Assembly (NCBI RefSeq): GCF_029946515.1
Contig: NZ_JARZHH010000032.1
Coordinates: 56,748 to 120,747, forward strand
Reading direction: 5' to 3'
DNA length: 64,000 bases
Origin: Polyangium sp. 6x1
GTDB taxonomy: Bacteria; Myxococcota_A; Polyangia; Polyangiales; Polyangiaceae
Of this stretch, positions 51,099 through 60,558 are shown in pieces. The notes beneath the pieces were generated by a model. That model made no database searches, was not told the origin of the DNA, and worked only from the letters and a program-made list of their open reading frames with translations. Numbering within the stretch: the first letter of the stretch is position 1; each line of letters starts with the position of its first letter. The position numbers were made by a program, and so were the translations under genes.

Positions 51099-53273
51099 AT
51101 GAGCAGAGCCTCAGCGCCCGGTGTTCGCGAGGGCACTATCCTCATTGTGGATGATATGCCCATCAACCTGGCCGTGCTGGTGGATCATCTGGAATCCGCG
51201 GGTCATCGAGCGCTCGTCGCGCAGGACGCGGAGGATGCCCTGAAGCGGGCTCACCTCATGAAACCCGACCTGATCCTGCTCGACGTGGTGATGCCTGGGA
51301 TCGACGGCTTCGAGACGTGCCGGCGCCTGAAAGCGGCCGAGAGCACCCGAGACATCCCGGTCATCTTCATGACCTGCCTCGGAGAAGCGGCGAACAAGCT
51401 CGAGGGGTTCGAGGCGGGGGGCGTCGATTACATCACGAAACCATTCGAGATTGAAGAGGTGCTCGCGCGGATCAAGACGCACCTGACCTTGCGCGAGGCA
51501 ACGAAGGAGCTGGAAGCGAAGAACGCGCAGCTCCAGCGAGCCCAGCAGGAGCTGGAACAACGGGTGCGAGAGCGCACGGCCGAGCTGGCGAGCTCGAACG
51601 CCGCCCTCGAAGCGGAAAACGCCGAGCGCCGGCGGGCAGAAGAAGCTTTGCGCGGAAGCCAGCATCTGCTTCAGGCCATCGTCGACAACTCCACGGCGGT
51701 CATCTACGTCAAGGACCTCGAAGGCCGCTATTTGATGGCCAACCGCCGCCACGAAGAGTTGTATCATGTGAGCGCGCGGTCGATCATCGGCAAGACCGAC
51801 TATGACTTGTTCCCCGCGGAGCATGCCGACGCATTTCGCGCCTCCGACCAGCAGGTGGCGGCGGCCGGGAAGCCGCTGGAGAAGGAAGAGATCGTTCCTC
51901 TGGACGATGAGCTCCACACGTACATCTCGATCAAGTGCCCGCTCTTCGACGAGTCCGGCCGCGTGTATGCGGTTTGCGGGGTTTCCACGGACATCACCGA
52001 GCGAACGCGGACGGAGGCGGAGCGGGAGAGGCTGCTCGCCCGCGAGCAGGTGGCGCGCGCCGAGCTCGAGCGCACCGGCCGGCTGAAGGACGAGTTCCTG
52101 GCGCTCTTGAGCCACGAGCTGCGGACGCCGCTCACCGCGATCCTCGGATGGTCGCAATTGCTCCTCACGCGCGGCCCTTCGGACGAGATCCAGCGCCGGG
52201 GGCTCGGGACGATCGAGCGCAATGCGCGAACGCAAGCCAAGCTCATCGACGACCTCCTGGACATGTCGCGCATCATCAGCGGGCGGCTGAGCCTCGAGGT
52301 GGAGGTGGTCGATCTGGCCGAGATGCTCGAAACGATGCTGGCATCGGCGGAGCCGACGGCGAAGACGAAGGGGATTCGCCTGGAGCTCAGCGTCGCGTCG
52401 GCCGGAGAACGGGTCATGGGGGACCCGAATCGTCTCCAGCAGATCGTGTGGAACCTGCTCAGCAACTCGATGAAGTTCACGCCGCGGGGCGGGCAGGTGA
52501 GCGTATCGTTGCGTCGCGAGGGTTCGTACGCGCATCTCGCGGTGAGCGATACGGGGATCGGCATCGATCCGGATTTTCTGCCGTACGTATTCGAGCAATT
52601 CCGACAAGCAGACGCTTCGGCCACGCGCGAGCACGGCGGGCTCGGCCTCGGGCTTTCGATCGTGCAGCACCTCGTGGAGCTGCACGGGGGGACGGTGGAG
52701 GCGGCGAGCCCAGGGAAGGACCAGGGGGCGAGCTTCACGGTGAGGCTGCCGCTCGAGGCCAAACATGCCGAGGTTTGGGCCGAAGAACGGGCGCCCTCGA
52801 CGCCGCCGCGCCGGCCCGTATGGCACCGTGGCGGGGACCTCTTGAATTTGACGGGCGTGCGGGTGCTGGTGGTGGACGACGAGCCGGACACGCGCGAGCT
52901 GCTCCTGCGAATCCTCGCGGAGTGCCACGCGGAGGTGCGGACGGCGGGTTCGGTCGTGGAGGCTCTGGCAGAGCTCGATCGAGACCAGCCGACGGTGCTG
53001 GTGAGCGACATCGGCATGCCGCAAGAGGGCGGTTATGAGCTCATCCAGAAGGTACGGCAATTGCCGCACGAGCGTGGGGGGAGCGTCCCGGCGCTCGCGT
53101 TGACCGCATTTGCGCGCGCCGAGGACCGCACGCGGGCGCTTTTGGCCGGATACCAGATGCACCTGGCCAAACCCGTGAAGCCGTCGGAGCTCGTGGCGCA
53201 CGTGGCGAGCTTGGCCGGACGAACCCATGCTCGGGTCGAGACGAGCCCGGATGGCCGCGTCCGGCCCGTGTAG
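51099..53273 (+). CDS. Hybrid histidine kinase: REC-PAS-HisKA-HATPase-REC
   Basis: 724 residues, no membrane span, so cytoplasmic. Receiver 1 is at about 12-130 (phosphoacceptor Asp62, Lys114). A coiled coil at 130-190 and a PAS domain at 190-305 follow. HisKA has His339 in LSHELRTPL. The ATPase has Asn452, DTGIGID at 484-490 and GGLGLGLS at 513-520. Receiver 2 is at about 587-705 with Asp637. A receiver at each end suggests a phosphorelay with an input receiver. The start ATG 51099 precedes the first receiver. It converges with the next giant gene, 18 bases apart. Confidence 0.94.
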   Translation: MSRASAPGVREGTILIVDDMPINLAVLVDHLESAGHRALVAQDAEDALKRAHLMKPDLILLDVVMPGIDGFETCRRLKAAESTRDIPVIFMTCLGEAANKLEGFEAGGVDYITKPFEIEEVLARIKTHLTLREATKELEAKNAQLQRAQQELEQRVRERTAELASSNAALEAENAERRRAEEALRGSQHLLQAIVDNSTAVIYVKDLEGRYLMANRRHEELYHVSARSIIGKTDYDLFPAEHADAFRASDQQVAAAGKPLEKEEIVPLDDELHTYISIKCPLFDESGRVYAVCGVSTDITERTRTEAERERLLAREQVARAELERTGRLKDEFLALLSHELRTPLTAILGWSQLLLTRGPSDEIQRRGLGTIERNARTQAKLIDDLLDMSRIISGRLSLEVEVVDLAEMLETMLASAEPTAKTKGIRLELSVASAGERVMGDPNRLQQIVWNLLSNSMKFTPRGGQVSVSLRREGSYAHLAVSDTGIGIDPDFLPYVFEQFRQADASATREHGGLGLGLSIVQHLVELHGGTVEAASPGKDQGASFTVRLPLEAKHAEVWAEERAPSTPPRRPVWHRGGDLLNLTGVRVLVVDDEPDTRELLLRILAECHAEVRTAGSVVEALAELDRDQPTVLVSDIGMPQEGGYELIQKVRQLPHERGGSVPALALTAFARAEDRTRALLAGYQMHLAKPVKPSELVAHVASLAGRTHARVETSPDGRVRPV

Positions 53274-53291
53274 GCCTCGCCCGGGGGCTCG

Positions 53292-56200
53292 TCAGTTGCT
53301 CTCGCTCGCCGCCGGGCCTCCCGCGGCATATTTCTCGACGAACTCCTGCAGCTTCCGTATCTGGTAGGTCCGCGCCAGCGCCTCGAATTGCTCGAGCCAG
53401 GGGCCGAGTCGCGGCTCGTTTTGCTGCATTCGCACCGCCTCCGCCAGCACGTTCCGGATACGGCCCGACGCCACGAGCTGCGAGAGCATCGAGAGCTGTT
53501 CGGCCGAGGGCGGCAGCAACGCGCCGTCCTCCTCCGCCATGGGCGCCGCGGCTTTCACCGGCTCATGCGTCCATTCCAGGCCGAGGAGCCGCTCGATCTT
53601 CTTGAAGAGCAGGCTGGCCTGCACGGGCTTGGGCAAGAAGTCGTCCCAGCCGGCCTGGTCCCCCTTCGGCTGTTTGGCGGCGTTGACGTTCGCCGACGAG
53701 GCCAGGATCACCACCCCCTCGAGCTCGGGCATCTGCCGCAGCCGGCGCGTGGTCTCATGACCGTCCAGGCCTGGCATGGCGAGGTCCATCAGGATCAGCG
53801 CCGGCCGGTGCAAAAGCGCGAGCCGCAGCCCGGCTTCGCCGCTGTCGGCCTGGATGACGTCGAATCCAATGGGGACCAACAGATCGGAGAACAACGCGCG
53901 ATTGCCGGCGTTGTCGTCCACGACGAGGATCTTGCGGCGCTCGCCGCGATACCCGGTGATCGTGTCCCACCCCGGCGCTTCGTCGACGGCCGCGGAAGGG
54001 AGCGCCTCGGCCAGCGTGAGCGTCACCGTGAACGCGCTCCCTTTGCCGAGCTCGCTCTCGACATGGATGGTCCCGCCCATCTGCTCGATGATCCTCTTGC
54101 TGATGGCGAGGCCGAGCCCGGTCCCCTCGCTCTTCACCCGCTGGTCTCCCACCTGCTCGAAGGGGTCGAAAATGCGCGCGAGGTGCTCCGGGGCGATGCC
54201 GGGGCCCGTGTCTTCGATCCGGAAGCGCACCTCGCGCGAACCCGCTCCGCCCTCGTCGAGCACATCGACGAGCAGCGTGACCGCGCCGCGCTCGGTGAAT
54301 TTGATGGCGTTGCCGAGCAGGTTCAGGAGCACCTGCGTCAAGCGCTTTTCGTCGGCGTGCACGGCGGCGAGCGCCGGGCCCCGAACCTGGTAGGTGAAGG
54401 CGATGCCCCTCGGTTCGGCGCGCACGCGGCAGAGGTCCACGATGGATTGCACGAAGGAGGGAAAGTCGAGCCGGAGGGGGACGAGCTCCATCTTGCCGGC
54501 CTCGATCTTCGCCAGGTCGAGGAGGTCATTGAGCAGCGAGAGCAGGTGCTCGCCCGATTTCTTCACGATTTGCACGCCTTCGCGGCTCTTCGGCGAGAGC
54601 TCGGGCGCTCGCATGAGGAACTGCGCGTAGCCGAGGATGCCATTGAGCGGCGTGCGTAGCTCATGGCTCATGCTCGAAAGAAAATCGCTCTTCGCTCGAT
54701 TGGCGCGGTCGGCCGCCTCCTTGGCGATCTGAAGCTGCGCGGTGCGCTCCTGGATCTTCACCTCCAGGTCCCGGTAGAGCACGGCATTCTCGACGGCGAT
54801 CGCGGCCTGCGAGGCGAGCACCGACAAGAACTCCACGCGCGCGGGAGGGAATGCCGAGGGTACGTCGCGGTGCTCGAGGTACAGCACGCCCACCACGTGA
54901 CCCCGGTGCGTCAACGGCAGCGCCAAAAGCGAGAGGACCGCGTGCGAGGTGAGGTACGGATCGCCGGCGAAACGCGCCTCGGACCTCGCGTCGCCGGTCA
55001 CCACCGGCTCGCCCGTGCGGGCCGCGTATTTCACCACCGCCACCGGCACGTCCTGGCTCTGCCTGAGGGGCTCCGACAGCCCCGTCTCGATGCGGGTCCC
55101 CTCCACCGAGAGCCGCGCGACGACGGAGAGCGCTTCCCCTTCGCTGAGCACGAGGGCGCCGCGCTGCGCCCCCGCATTCTCCAGCGTGAGCTCCATCAGC
55201 CGGCCCACGACGCGCCCCGGGTCGAGCTCGCCCGAGAGCGCTTGCGCCGCGCGCACCGCGGTCTTCACGTCGAAACTCGCGTCCGTGGATGCACCCGTGG
55301 TGGTCGTCGTCGCCGTCATGGTCGTGCGCTCGGGGGAAGGCTCGTGCATGGCCCCCTTGAGCACGGCGGGATATCGCGCGCCCAGGTGGGCGACCACGGC
55401 ATAAGCGCCCCAGCGCGCATAGGCATCACGCGCCTCGCGCAGGTACATCGCCCCGATGTGGCCCTTGCCCATCGAAAGGCGAAATTCGGCGGCGAGCTGG
55501 GCTGCGAGGGCCTCGATGTGCAGGAAGCGGTGCTCGCGGGAAAGCTCGATGGCCTCGTCGTATCGGGTCGCTGCCTCCTCGGTCTTGCCGAGGATACGCG
55601 CGTATTCGGCCTCGACGAGGCGCAGCTTGTGGAGGAAATTGGATTCACATCCTTCGGTGAAGTAACGCAATCGCGTGAGGCTATGCTCGATGTGCTCCCG
55701 CAGCCGCGCCCGCTGCTCGTCCGTGGCGGCGTCGGTCCAGCATTTCGCAGCGGCGAGCGCGAGGAAGAGCGGAATGTCCGTCACCGGCGGCATGCCGAGG
55801 ATGTCGGCTCGAAATTGGTCTGCCTCCCGCGCCCGCGACAGCGCGCGCTCCCACCTGCCCGTGACGCAGAACAGATAGGCCTCCAAGGTCCGAGCGAGCC
55901 CTCCCGTGAACCCGTCCCCGTCGCCGAGGAGGGAGCGCGAACCCCGCGACAAGGGCTCGTCATGCAGGAGTTTTGGCGCGCCGTCGGGCGTCATCAGCAC
56001 CTCGCAATAGGACGCGACCGCCTCGAAGTGGTGCCTCCCCACGGCGTCTCCCGCGCGTTGCACGAGATCCCAGCGAGCCTTGTGCTGCGCGTGGACCTGG
56101 TCGAGCGGCAGGCCACGCCAGACGCGGTAATAAAACAGCTCGGCCAGAAGGCCCCAGCTCGTGCCTTGAAACGACCCGATCTTCAAGCCGGCTGCGATGC

Positions 56201-59200
56201 CTTGCTCGTACACGGGGGGCGCTTCGTCGATGGGGCTCCAATGGGCCAGATAGATCGCCTTGAGCGCGATGCACTCGGGCAGCATCGGCGAGCCCACACG
56301 CTCTGCGGCGCGCACCCCGGGCGTGAGCCATCGCCTGACGCGCCGATACATGCCTGTCGCGACAGACCACACATTGGCAAAGCTGCAGATCATGAAGGCG
56401 GCGGCCGGCGTGAGCGCGTCCCGCCGTATCGCCTCGGACACGATGCGGGCGATGATGAGCGAATAGAGCATCGGCCGGCCGCCGTAGATCGTGCAGAGCT
56501 GCGCCTGCGTCATCAGGGCATCGATGAGCCGGTGCTCCAGCGACGGATCGGGCTGCATTCGGTCAAAGCCGTCCGGGTGGCGTTCGAGCCATTGATCCAG
56601 CTCGGTGGACTCTTGCAGGAGCGCCGCCAGACACGCGTCATCCGTCTCCGGAAACGTGATGCCCTGCTTTTCGAGCGCGGCGATCCCGATCCCGACGCCC
56701 CGCGCATACTGGCCCGTGGCGACACAGCAGCGCGTGCGAATCTCCTGCGCGGAGAGCCACGCCACCTCCGGCAGAGACCTGTCCAGCAAGGCGAGCGCCC
56801 GCGCCTCGACGTCGTCGAATTCCCGGAGCAGATAGGCGGCCTCCAGGCGCTCGAGACCAATCTCCACCGATAGCGCGTGCTCCTCCTCCCAGGCCCGCTC
56901 GCCGAGGAGCGCCTGCGCCTGGTCCAGCAGGTTCGCCATCAATCGGTACGAGCTCGCCGCCTTTGCGGTCCGCGCGGCCTCGAGGTTCAGCCGTGCGACC
57001 CCCTTGCGCTCCTCCACGGATTCGAGCCGCGCCGAGCCCAGGTTCAGGTGCCGCACGAGCTCCAGGAATTGCGGGGCCGTACCCCCCTCGGCGCGATAAC
57101 GCGCCCGAAGCCGCCGGCCGATCTCCAGGTGCGCGAGGACGCGCCGCTCCGGCGAGATCCGCTCGTAGCTCGCCTGCTGCACGCGGTCGTGCAAAAACCG
57201 GTACGCCGCGTCCAGGGACTCCTCGCCGATGCCTCCGAGCGCCTGCGCGGGGCGGTACGCGCCATCGACCGGCACCACGAGCTCCGCGTCCAGCGCCGGC
57301 CATAACGCCCCCGTCACCGGGGCGCGCTCCCAACCGCTGAGCCGCGTGAGGTCTTGCAGGTGGAACGTGTGGCCCGCGCAGGCCGCGAGCCCCAGAAGCT
57401 TTTGCGTCGCCTCGGGCATCTCGCGCACTTTGTCCGTCAAGAGCGCCACCACGTTATCGGTGACGCCCGCCCTCTCCAGCGACGATTGCTCCCAGCGCCA
57501 CGCCCCGCTCTCCGGATCCCGCACCACCTGCTTCTGCCGGTGCAGCGAGAGCAAGAGCTGCTCCAGGAAAAACGGGTTTCCGCGGGTCTTCTGCGAAAGC
57601 ACGCGCGAAAGTGGCTCGACCCGCGCGGGCTCGCTCTCCAGCGTTCGCGCGAGCCACTTTTGCACCTGCTCGCCCGACAGCGGGCCCACCGTCAATCGTG
57701 AGACCCGGGCCTCGCTCTTTTCCACCGCCTCCACGAGCTTCCACAGCGGGTGCTCGGGCGGCGTCTCGTTGTCGCGGTACGCTGCGATCACGAGCAGCGA
57801 CTTGCGCTCCACGTCCGTCAGCAGCGTTTGCAGGATGATCAGCGTGGCGCTGTCGGCCCATTGCATGTCGTCCAGGAACATCACGAGCGGCGGGTTGGGC
57901 GCCGTGACGGCTCGCACGAAATTCAGCCACGTCAGCTTCTGCCGATTGAGCACCTGCTCGCCTTCGACCGGCGGCACCGGCGGCAACTTGCCCATGACCA
58001 GGTCGAGCTCCGGCACCACGTCCGCGATGAGCCGCGCATTGTCCCCGACCTCGCGCCGGATCCGCTCCTTCCAGGCCTCGAGCACCGCCTCGGAGCTCCC
58101 GAGCCATTGCCGCATCAGCGCCCCGAAGGCTTGCGCGAGCGCCGCGAACGGCGTCGACCGCGCGAGCTGGTCGTGCTTGCCGGCGATCAAGAGCCCGCGC
58201 CCCGCCTGCGCGATATCCTTGTACACCGTGCGCACCAGCGCCGTCTTGCCGATGCCCGAGGGACCACCGACGAGCAAAAGCTCCGCCGCGCCCTGTGCGG
58301 CGCGCGCGAAGGATTCGGCCACCCGCTCGACGTCGCGCTCCCGCCCCACCAGCGCCTGCGGCAACCGGAGCTTGCGCGAAAAATCTTTTTTTCCCAGGCG
58401 GAACGGCTCCACCGTGCCCCGCTCGTCCCATTGCCGGAGGGCCTCCTCCAGATCCTCCGCCACGCCGCGGGCCGTCTGGTAACGCCGTTCGGGATCCTTG
58501 GCCAGGAGCTTCGCCACGATGGCCGCCACGGCTCTCGGCACGTCCGGGGCGACGGAATCGAGCGGAGGCGGCTCCTTGGCGAGATGCGCGTGCACGAGCG
58601 AGAGCGGATCGCGCTCCGTGAAGGGCAGCCGCCCCGACATCACCTCGAAGAGCGTCACCCCGAGTGAATACAGATCCGTGCGCGTATCGAGCGCGCGGGC
58701 CGTGCGCCCCGTCTGCTCCGGGGAGATATAAACCAAGGTCCCCTCGAGCGCCTCGGGGATGCTCGCCTCGGTCGCCTCCTGGGACAGAAGCGAGGCGATG
58801 CCGAAATCGAGCAACGTGACCGTCTCGCACGCCTCGTCCACCAGCACGTTTTGCGGCTTGATGTCCTTGTGCATCACGCCGGCGGCATGCACCCCCTCGA
58901 GCACCCGCGACAGGAGCCGGCCGAGCCGCAGCGCGGTCCCGACCGGCAAGCGCCCCTGTTTGGCGAGCAATCGATCGAGCGAGCCGAGGCCAGGATCCTC
59001 GAGCACCAGCGCCGCCGTGCCGCCGTGCTGCACGAGCCCCCGCGTGCGCGCCACCCCGGGCACCTCGGCGAGGTGCAAGAGCACCTGGTGCTCGTGGATC
59101 AGCCGCCCCATCACGCGTGGATTGGGCACCTCGGCCACCGGGCTCTTGATGGCCACGTGCGCCCCCGTGGGGACATGGACCGCGCGCCAAACCCGTGTTT

Positions 59201-59252
59201 CGCTCCCGTCGTAGACGACCTCTCCGAGCGTGTACTCCCGCAGGTCCATCAT
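53292..59252 (-). CDS. Trifunctional Ser/Thr kinase-AAA ATPase-GAF-histidine kinase-REC protein
   Basis: 1986 residues, no membrane span. Ser/Thr kinase at about 8-270: Lys36, HKDIKPQN at 128-135, DFG at 149-151, and SPEQTGR after the activation loop. An AAA/STAND ATPase at about 300-560 has Walker A GGPSGIGKT at 329-337 and Walker B FLDDMQWAD. A helical region of about 750 residues follows. GAF is at about 1335-1495; HisKA has His1530 in MSHELRTPL; HATPase at about 1630-1750 has DTGPGI and GTGLGLA; the receiver at about 1774-1893 has Asp1823. This order is known in myxobacteria and cyanobacteria and joins Ser/Thr and His-Asp signalling in one chain. The HRD arginine is Lys (HKD), common in such kinases. 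Receiver and STK substrates are unknown. Confidence 0.94.
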   Translation of the reverse strand: MMDLREYTLGEVVYDGSETRVWRAVHVPTGAHVAIKSPVAEVPNPRVMGRLIHEHQVLLHLAEVPGVARTRGLVQHGGTAALVLEDPGLGSLDRLLAKQGRLPVGTALRLGRLLSRVLEGVHAAGVMHKDIKPQNVLVDEACETVTLLDFGIASLLSQEATEASIPEALEGTLVYISPEQTGRTARALDTRTDLYSLGVTLFEVMSGRLPFTERDPLSLVHAHLAKEPPPLDSVAPDVPRAVAAIVAKLLAKDPERRYQTARGVAEDLEEALRQWDERGTVEPFRLGKKDFSRKLRLPQALVGRERDVERVAESFARAAQGAAELLLVGGPSGIGKTALVRTVYKDIAQAGRGLLIAGKHDQLARSTPFAALAQAFGALMRQWLGSSEAVLEAWKERIRREVGDNARLIADVVPELDLVMGKLPPVPPVEGEQVLNRQKLTWLNFVRAVTAPNPPLVMFLDDMQWADSATLIILQTLLTDVERKSLLVIAAYRDNETPPEHPLWKLVEAVEKSEARVSRLTVGPLSGEQVQKWLARTLESEPARVEPLSRVLSQKTRGNPFFLEQLLLSLHRQKQVVRDPESGAWRWEQSSLERAGVTDNVVALLTDKVREMPEATQKLLGLAACAGHTFHLQDLTRLSGWERAPVTGALWPALDAELVVPVDGAYRPAQALGGIGEESLDAAYRFLHDRVQQASYERISPERRVLAHLEIGRRLRARYRAEGGTAPQFLELVRHLNLGSARLESVEERKGVARLNLEAARTAKAASSYRLMANLLDQAQALLGERAWEEEHALSVEIGLERLEAAYLLREFDDVEARALALLDRSLPEVAWLSAQEIRTRCCVATGQYARGVGIGIAALEKQGITFPETDDACLAALLQESTELDQWLERHPDGFDRMQPDPSLEHRLIDALMTQAQLCTIYGGRPMLYSLIIARIVSEAIRRDALTPAAAFMICSFANVWSVATGMYRRVRRWLTPGVRAAERVGSPMLPECIALKAIYLAHWSPIDEAPPVYEQGIAAGLKIGSFQGTSWGLLAELFYYRVWRGLPLDQVHAQHKARWDLVQRAGDAVGRHHFEAVASYCEVLMTPDGAPKLLHDEPLSRGSRSLLGDGDGFTGGLARTLEAYLFCVTGRWERALSRAREADQFRADILGMPPVTDIPLFLALAAAKCWTDAATDEQRARLREHIEHSLTRLRYFTEGCESNFLHKLRLVEAEYARILGKTEEAATRYDEAIELSREHRFLHIEALAAQLAAEFRLSMGKGHIGAMYLREARDAYARWGAYAVVAHLGARYPAVLKGAMHEPSPERTTMTATTTTTGASTDASFDVKTAVRAAQALSGELDPGRVVGRLMELTLENAGAQRGALVLSEGEALSVVARLSVEGTRIETGLSEPLRQSQDVPVAVVKYAARTGEPVVTGDARSEARFAGDPYLTSHAVLSLLALPLTHRGHVVGVLYLEHRDVPSAFPPARVEFLSVLASQAAIAVENAVLYRDLEVKIQERTAQLQIAKEAADRANRAKSDFLSSMSHELRTPLNGILGYAQFLMRAPELSPKSREGVQIVKKSGEHLLSLLNDLLDLAKIEAGKMELVPLRLDFPSFVQSIVDLCRVRAEPRGIAFTYQVRGPALAAVHADEKRLTQVLLNLLGNAIKFTERGAVTLLVDVLDEGGAGSREVRFRIEDTGPGIAPEHLARIFDPFEQVGDQRVKSEGTGLGLAISKRIIEQMGGTIHVESELGKGSAFTVTLTLAEALPSAAVDEAPGWDTITGYRGERRKILVVDDNAGNRALFSDLLVPIGFDVIQADSGEAGLRLALLHRPALILMDLAMPGLDGHETTRRLRQMPELEGVVILASSANVNAAKQPKGDQAGWDDFLPKPVQASLLFKKIERLLGLEWTHEPVKAAAPMAEEDGALLPPSAEQLSMLSQLVASGRIRNVLAEAVRMQQNEPRLGPWLEQFEALARTYQIRKLQEFVEKYAAGGPAASESN

Positions 59253-59295
59253 TCTCCCTCGCGCCCTGGCCAGGGGCGCTGCCGTCCGTGGAGGG

Positions 59296-59324
59296 ATCCT
59301 AGATCGGGTGGAGCGGATTGCGAA
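59296..59324 (-). promoter_or_regulatory. Candidate promoter of the trifunctional kinase gene
   Basis: On the minus strand TTCGCA (59319-59324), 17 bases, TAGGAT (59296-59301); the leader would be about 38 bases and a GGGAG lies ahead of the ATG pair at 59252. Confidence 0.4.
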
Positions 59325-59453
59325 CCATCGGACTCCGAGGAAATGGAATCTTTCCCACGGTCCGTCCTTGACGCCCGAGCCCAGCGGGCTGTAGCCTCCC
59401 TCGCCAACTTGCCATCCCGCGGCACCTCACCGCGGTCAGAGAGGACGCACGGA

Positions 59454-60167
59454 ATGTATCTCCCCGGCGTGAATGCATCGAGCGAGGTCTACGAAAAGCA
59501 CACCGACCATTTCCGCGGCGCGGCGGAAGCGTGGGCCGACGCCGAGACGCTGACGGAAGCCCAGCGCGCGGCCATCGTGGAGGCGGACGCCGTGGTCAAG
59601 ACGGCCGCCGATGGGCTGGCCAGCGCCGTCGTCGTCGAGCGAGCCGCGCGCAGGGCCGCGACGAAGCTCCGCGCGTGTTTCAGCATTCGTGACGCGATCC
59701 TTGATTTGCGCATCATGAACGTGAGTGACGCGCTCCTCAATGGCCCTGCCATGCGGAGCCGCGACAATCCCCTCTACAAGAACGTCTTTCAGGAGGGCAC
59801 GGCCGGAGAGATCACCGAGGCGAAGCTCCGCGAGGAGCCCGAGCTCGCCGAGCGGATCCTCGGGCGCCTCGCGGGCGTCGACGATTTCCCGGGGAAGGCC
59901 GCCGCCCAGGCCAACCTCGACGAGGCGCTCAAGAAGAGCTTCGTGATCCGCGACGGGCTCGACGCCGCCGAAATGGCGCAGAACAAAGCAGGCGACGCCG
60001 AGATCCAGGCGCGCCTCGCGGTCCGCGTTGCGCTCGAAAAGGCGCACGGCATCCTCCGCGCGGCGTTCCCCGGGCAACGCAAGCTCGTCGAGTCGTTCTT
60101 CTTGCGGCGCGAGCGCAGCGCCAAGAAGGGCGGAAGCGGGAGCGGCGGCGCCGACGACGAGGGCTAG
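59454..60167 (+). CDS. Helical unknown protein
   Basis: 237 residues, mostly helix, no signal peptide and no membrane span. Two repeats of charged helices are separated by DFPGKAAAQANLD; the C-terminus is a basic then Gly/Ser-rich tail (RRERSAKKGGSGSGG). It has one Cys only. No family recognised. GAGAGGA lies 11 bases ahead of the ATG at 59454. It is divergent from the giant kinase, whose target it could be; no evidence beyond position. Confidence 0.7.
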   Translation: MYLPGVNASSEVYEKHTDHFRGAAEAWADAETLTEAQRAAIVEADAVVKTAADGLASAVVVERAARRAATKLRACFSIRDAILDLRIMNVSDALLNGPAMRSRDNPLYKNVFQEGTAGEITEAKLREEPELAERILGRLAGVDDFPGKAAAQANLDEALKKSFVIRDGLDAAEMAQNKAGDAEIQARLAVRVALEKAHGILRAAFPGQRKLVESFFLRRERSAKKGGSGSGGADDEG

Positions 60168-60204
60168 ACGCCGGAACCTCGCCTCCGCGGCTGGCAAATT
60201 CCGC

Positions 60205-60259
60205 CCCGGGCTCCGGATCCGGCATTCGCGCATGCGCGAACGATGCACCGGAGCCCGGG
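60205..60259. repeat. Nested palindrome after the helical protein gene
   Basis: Perfect 12-bp arms CCCGGGCTCCGG (60205-60216) and complement (60248-60259) enclose a second perfect palindrome, TTCGCG-CATG-CGCGAA (60225-60240). The GAACGATGCACCGG segment at 60237-60250 resembles the hairpin copies at 60380-60466. Confidence 0.6.
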
Positions 60260-60379
60260 ACCACGCGTTCTGACAGCTCCAAACTCCGCACAGGACGACC
60301 TCGATGACGTTCGTGCGTCCCCGAACGGGCGCGCGGGGCGCCGCGCGCGCCTTTGGGCACGTCCGAACGACGCGCCGGG

Positions 60380-60469
60380 CTTCCTGTGCATCGTTCGGAC
60401 ATGTTCAAAGGGGTCCGTCGCCCTTCCTGTGCGTCGTTCGGACATGGCAGAACGATGCACAGGAAGGGC
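60380..60469. repeat. Three copies of a 16-24 bp repeat forming a 19-bp stem-loop
   Basis: A 24-base unit starting CTTCCTGTGCATCGTT occurs at 60380-60403 and, with one change, at 60423-60446. Its first 16 bases recur inverted at 60451-60466. The second and third copies pair over 19 bases (60420-60438 with 60451-60469, one G-T pair) around a 12-base loop. No T tract follows. The region 60168-60558 otherwise shows no gene. Confidence 0.7.
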
Positions 60470-60558
60470 GGGGCGCGATTTGCGCGCGTCCGAAAGCGCG
60501 AACCTGCTTTCGTGCGGTGATTTGTCGGCATCGAGGGCGTTCATCGAGGGGACTGCCG

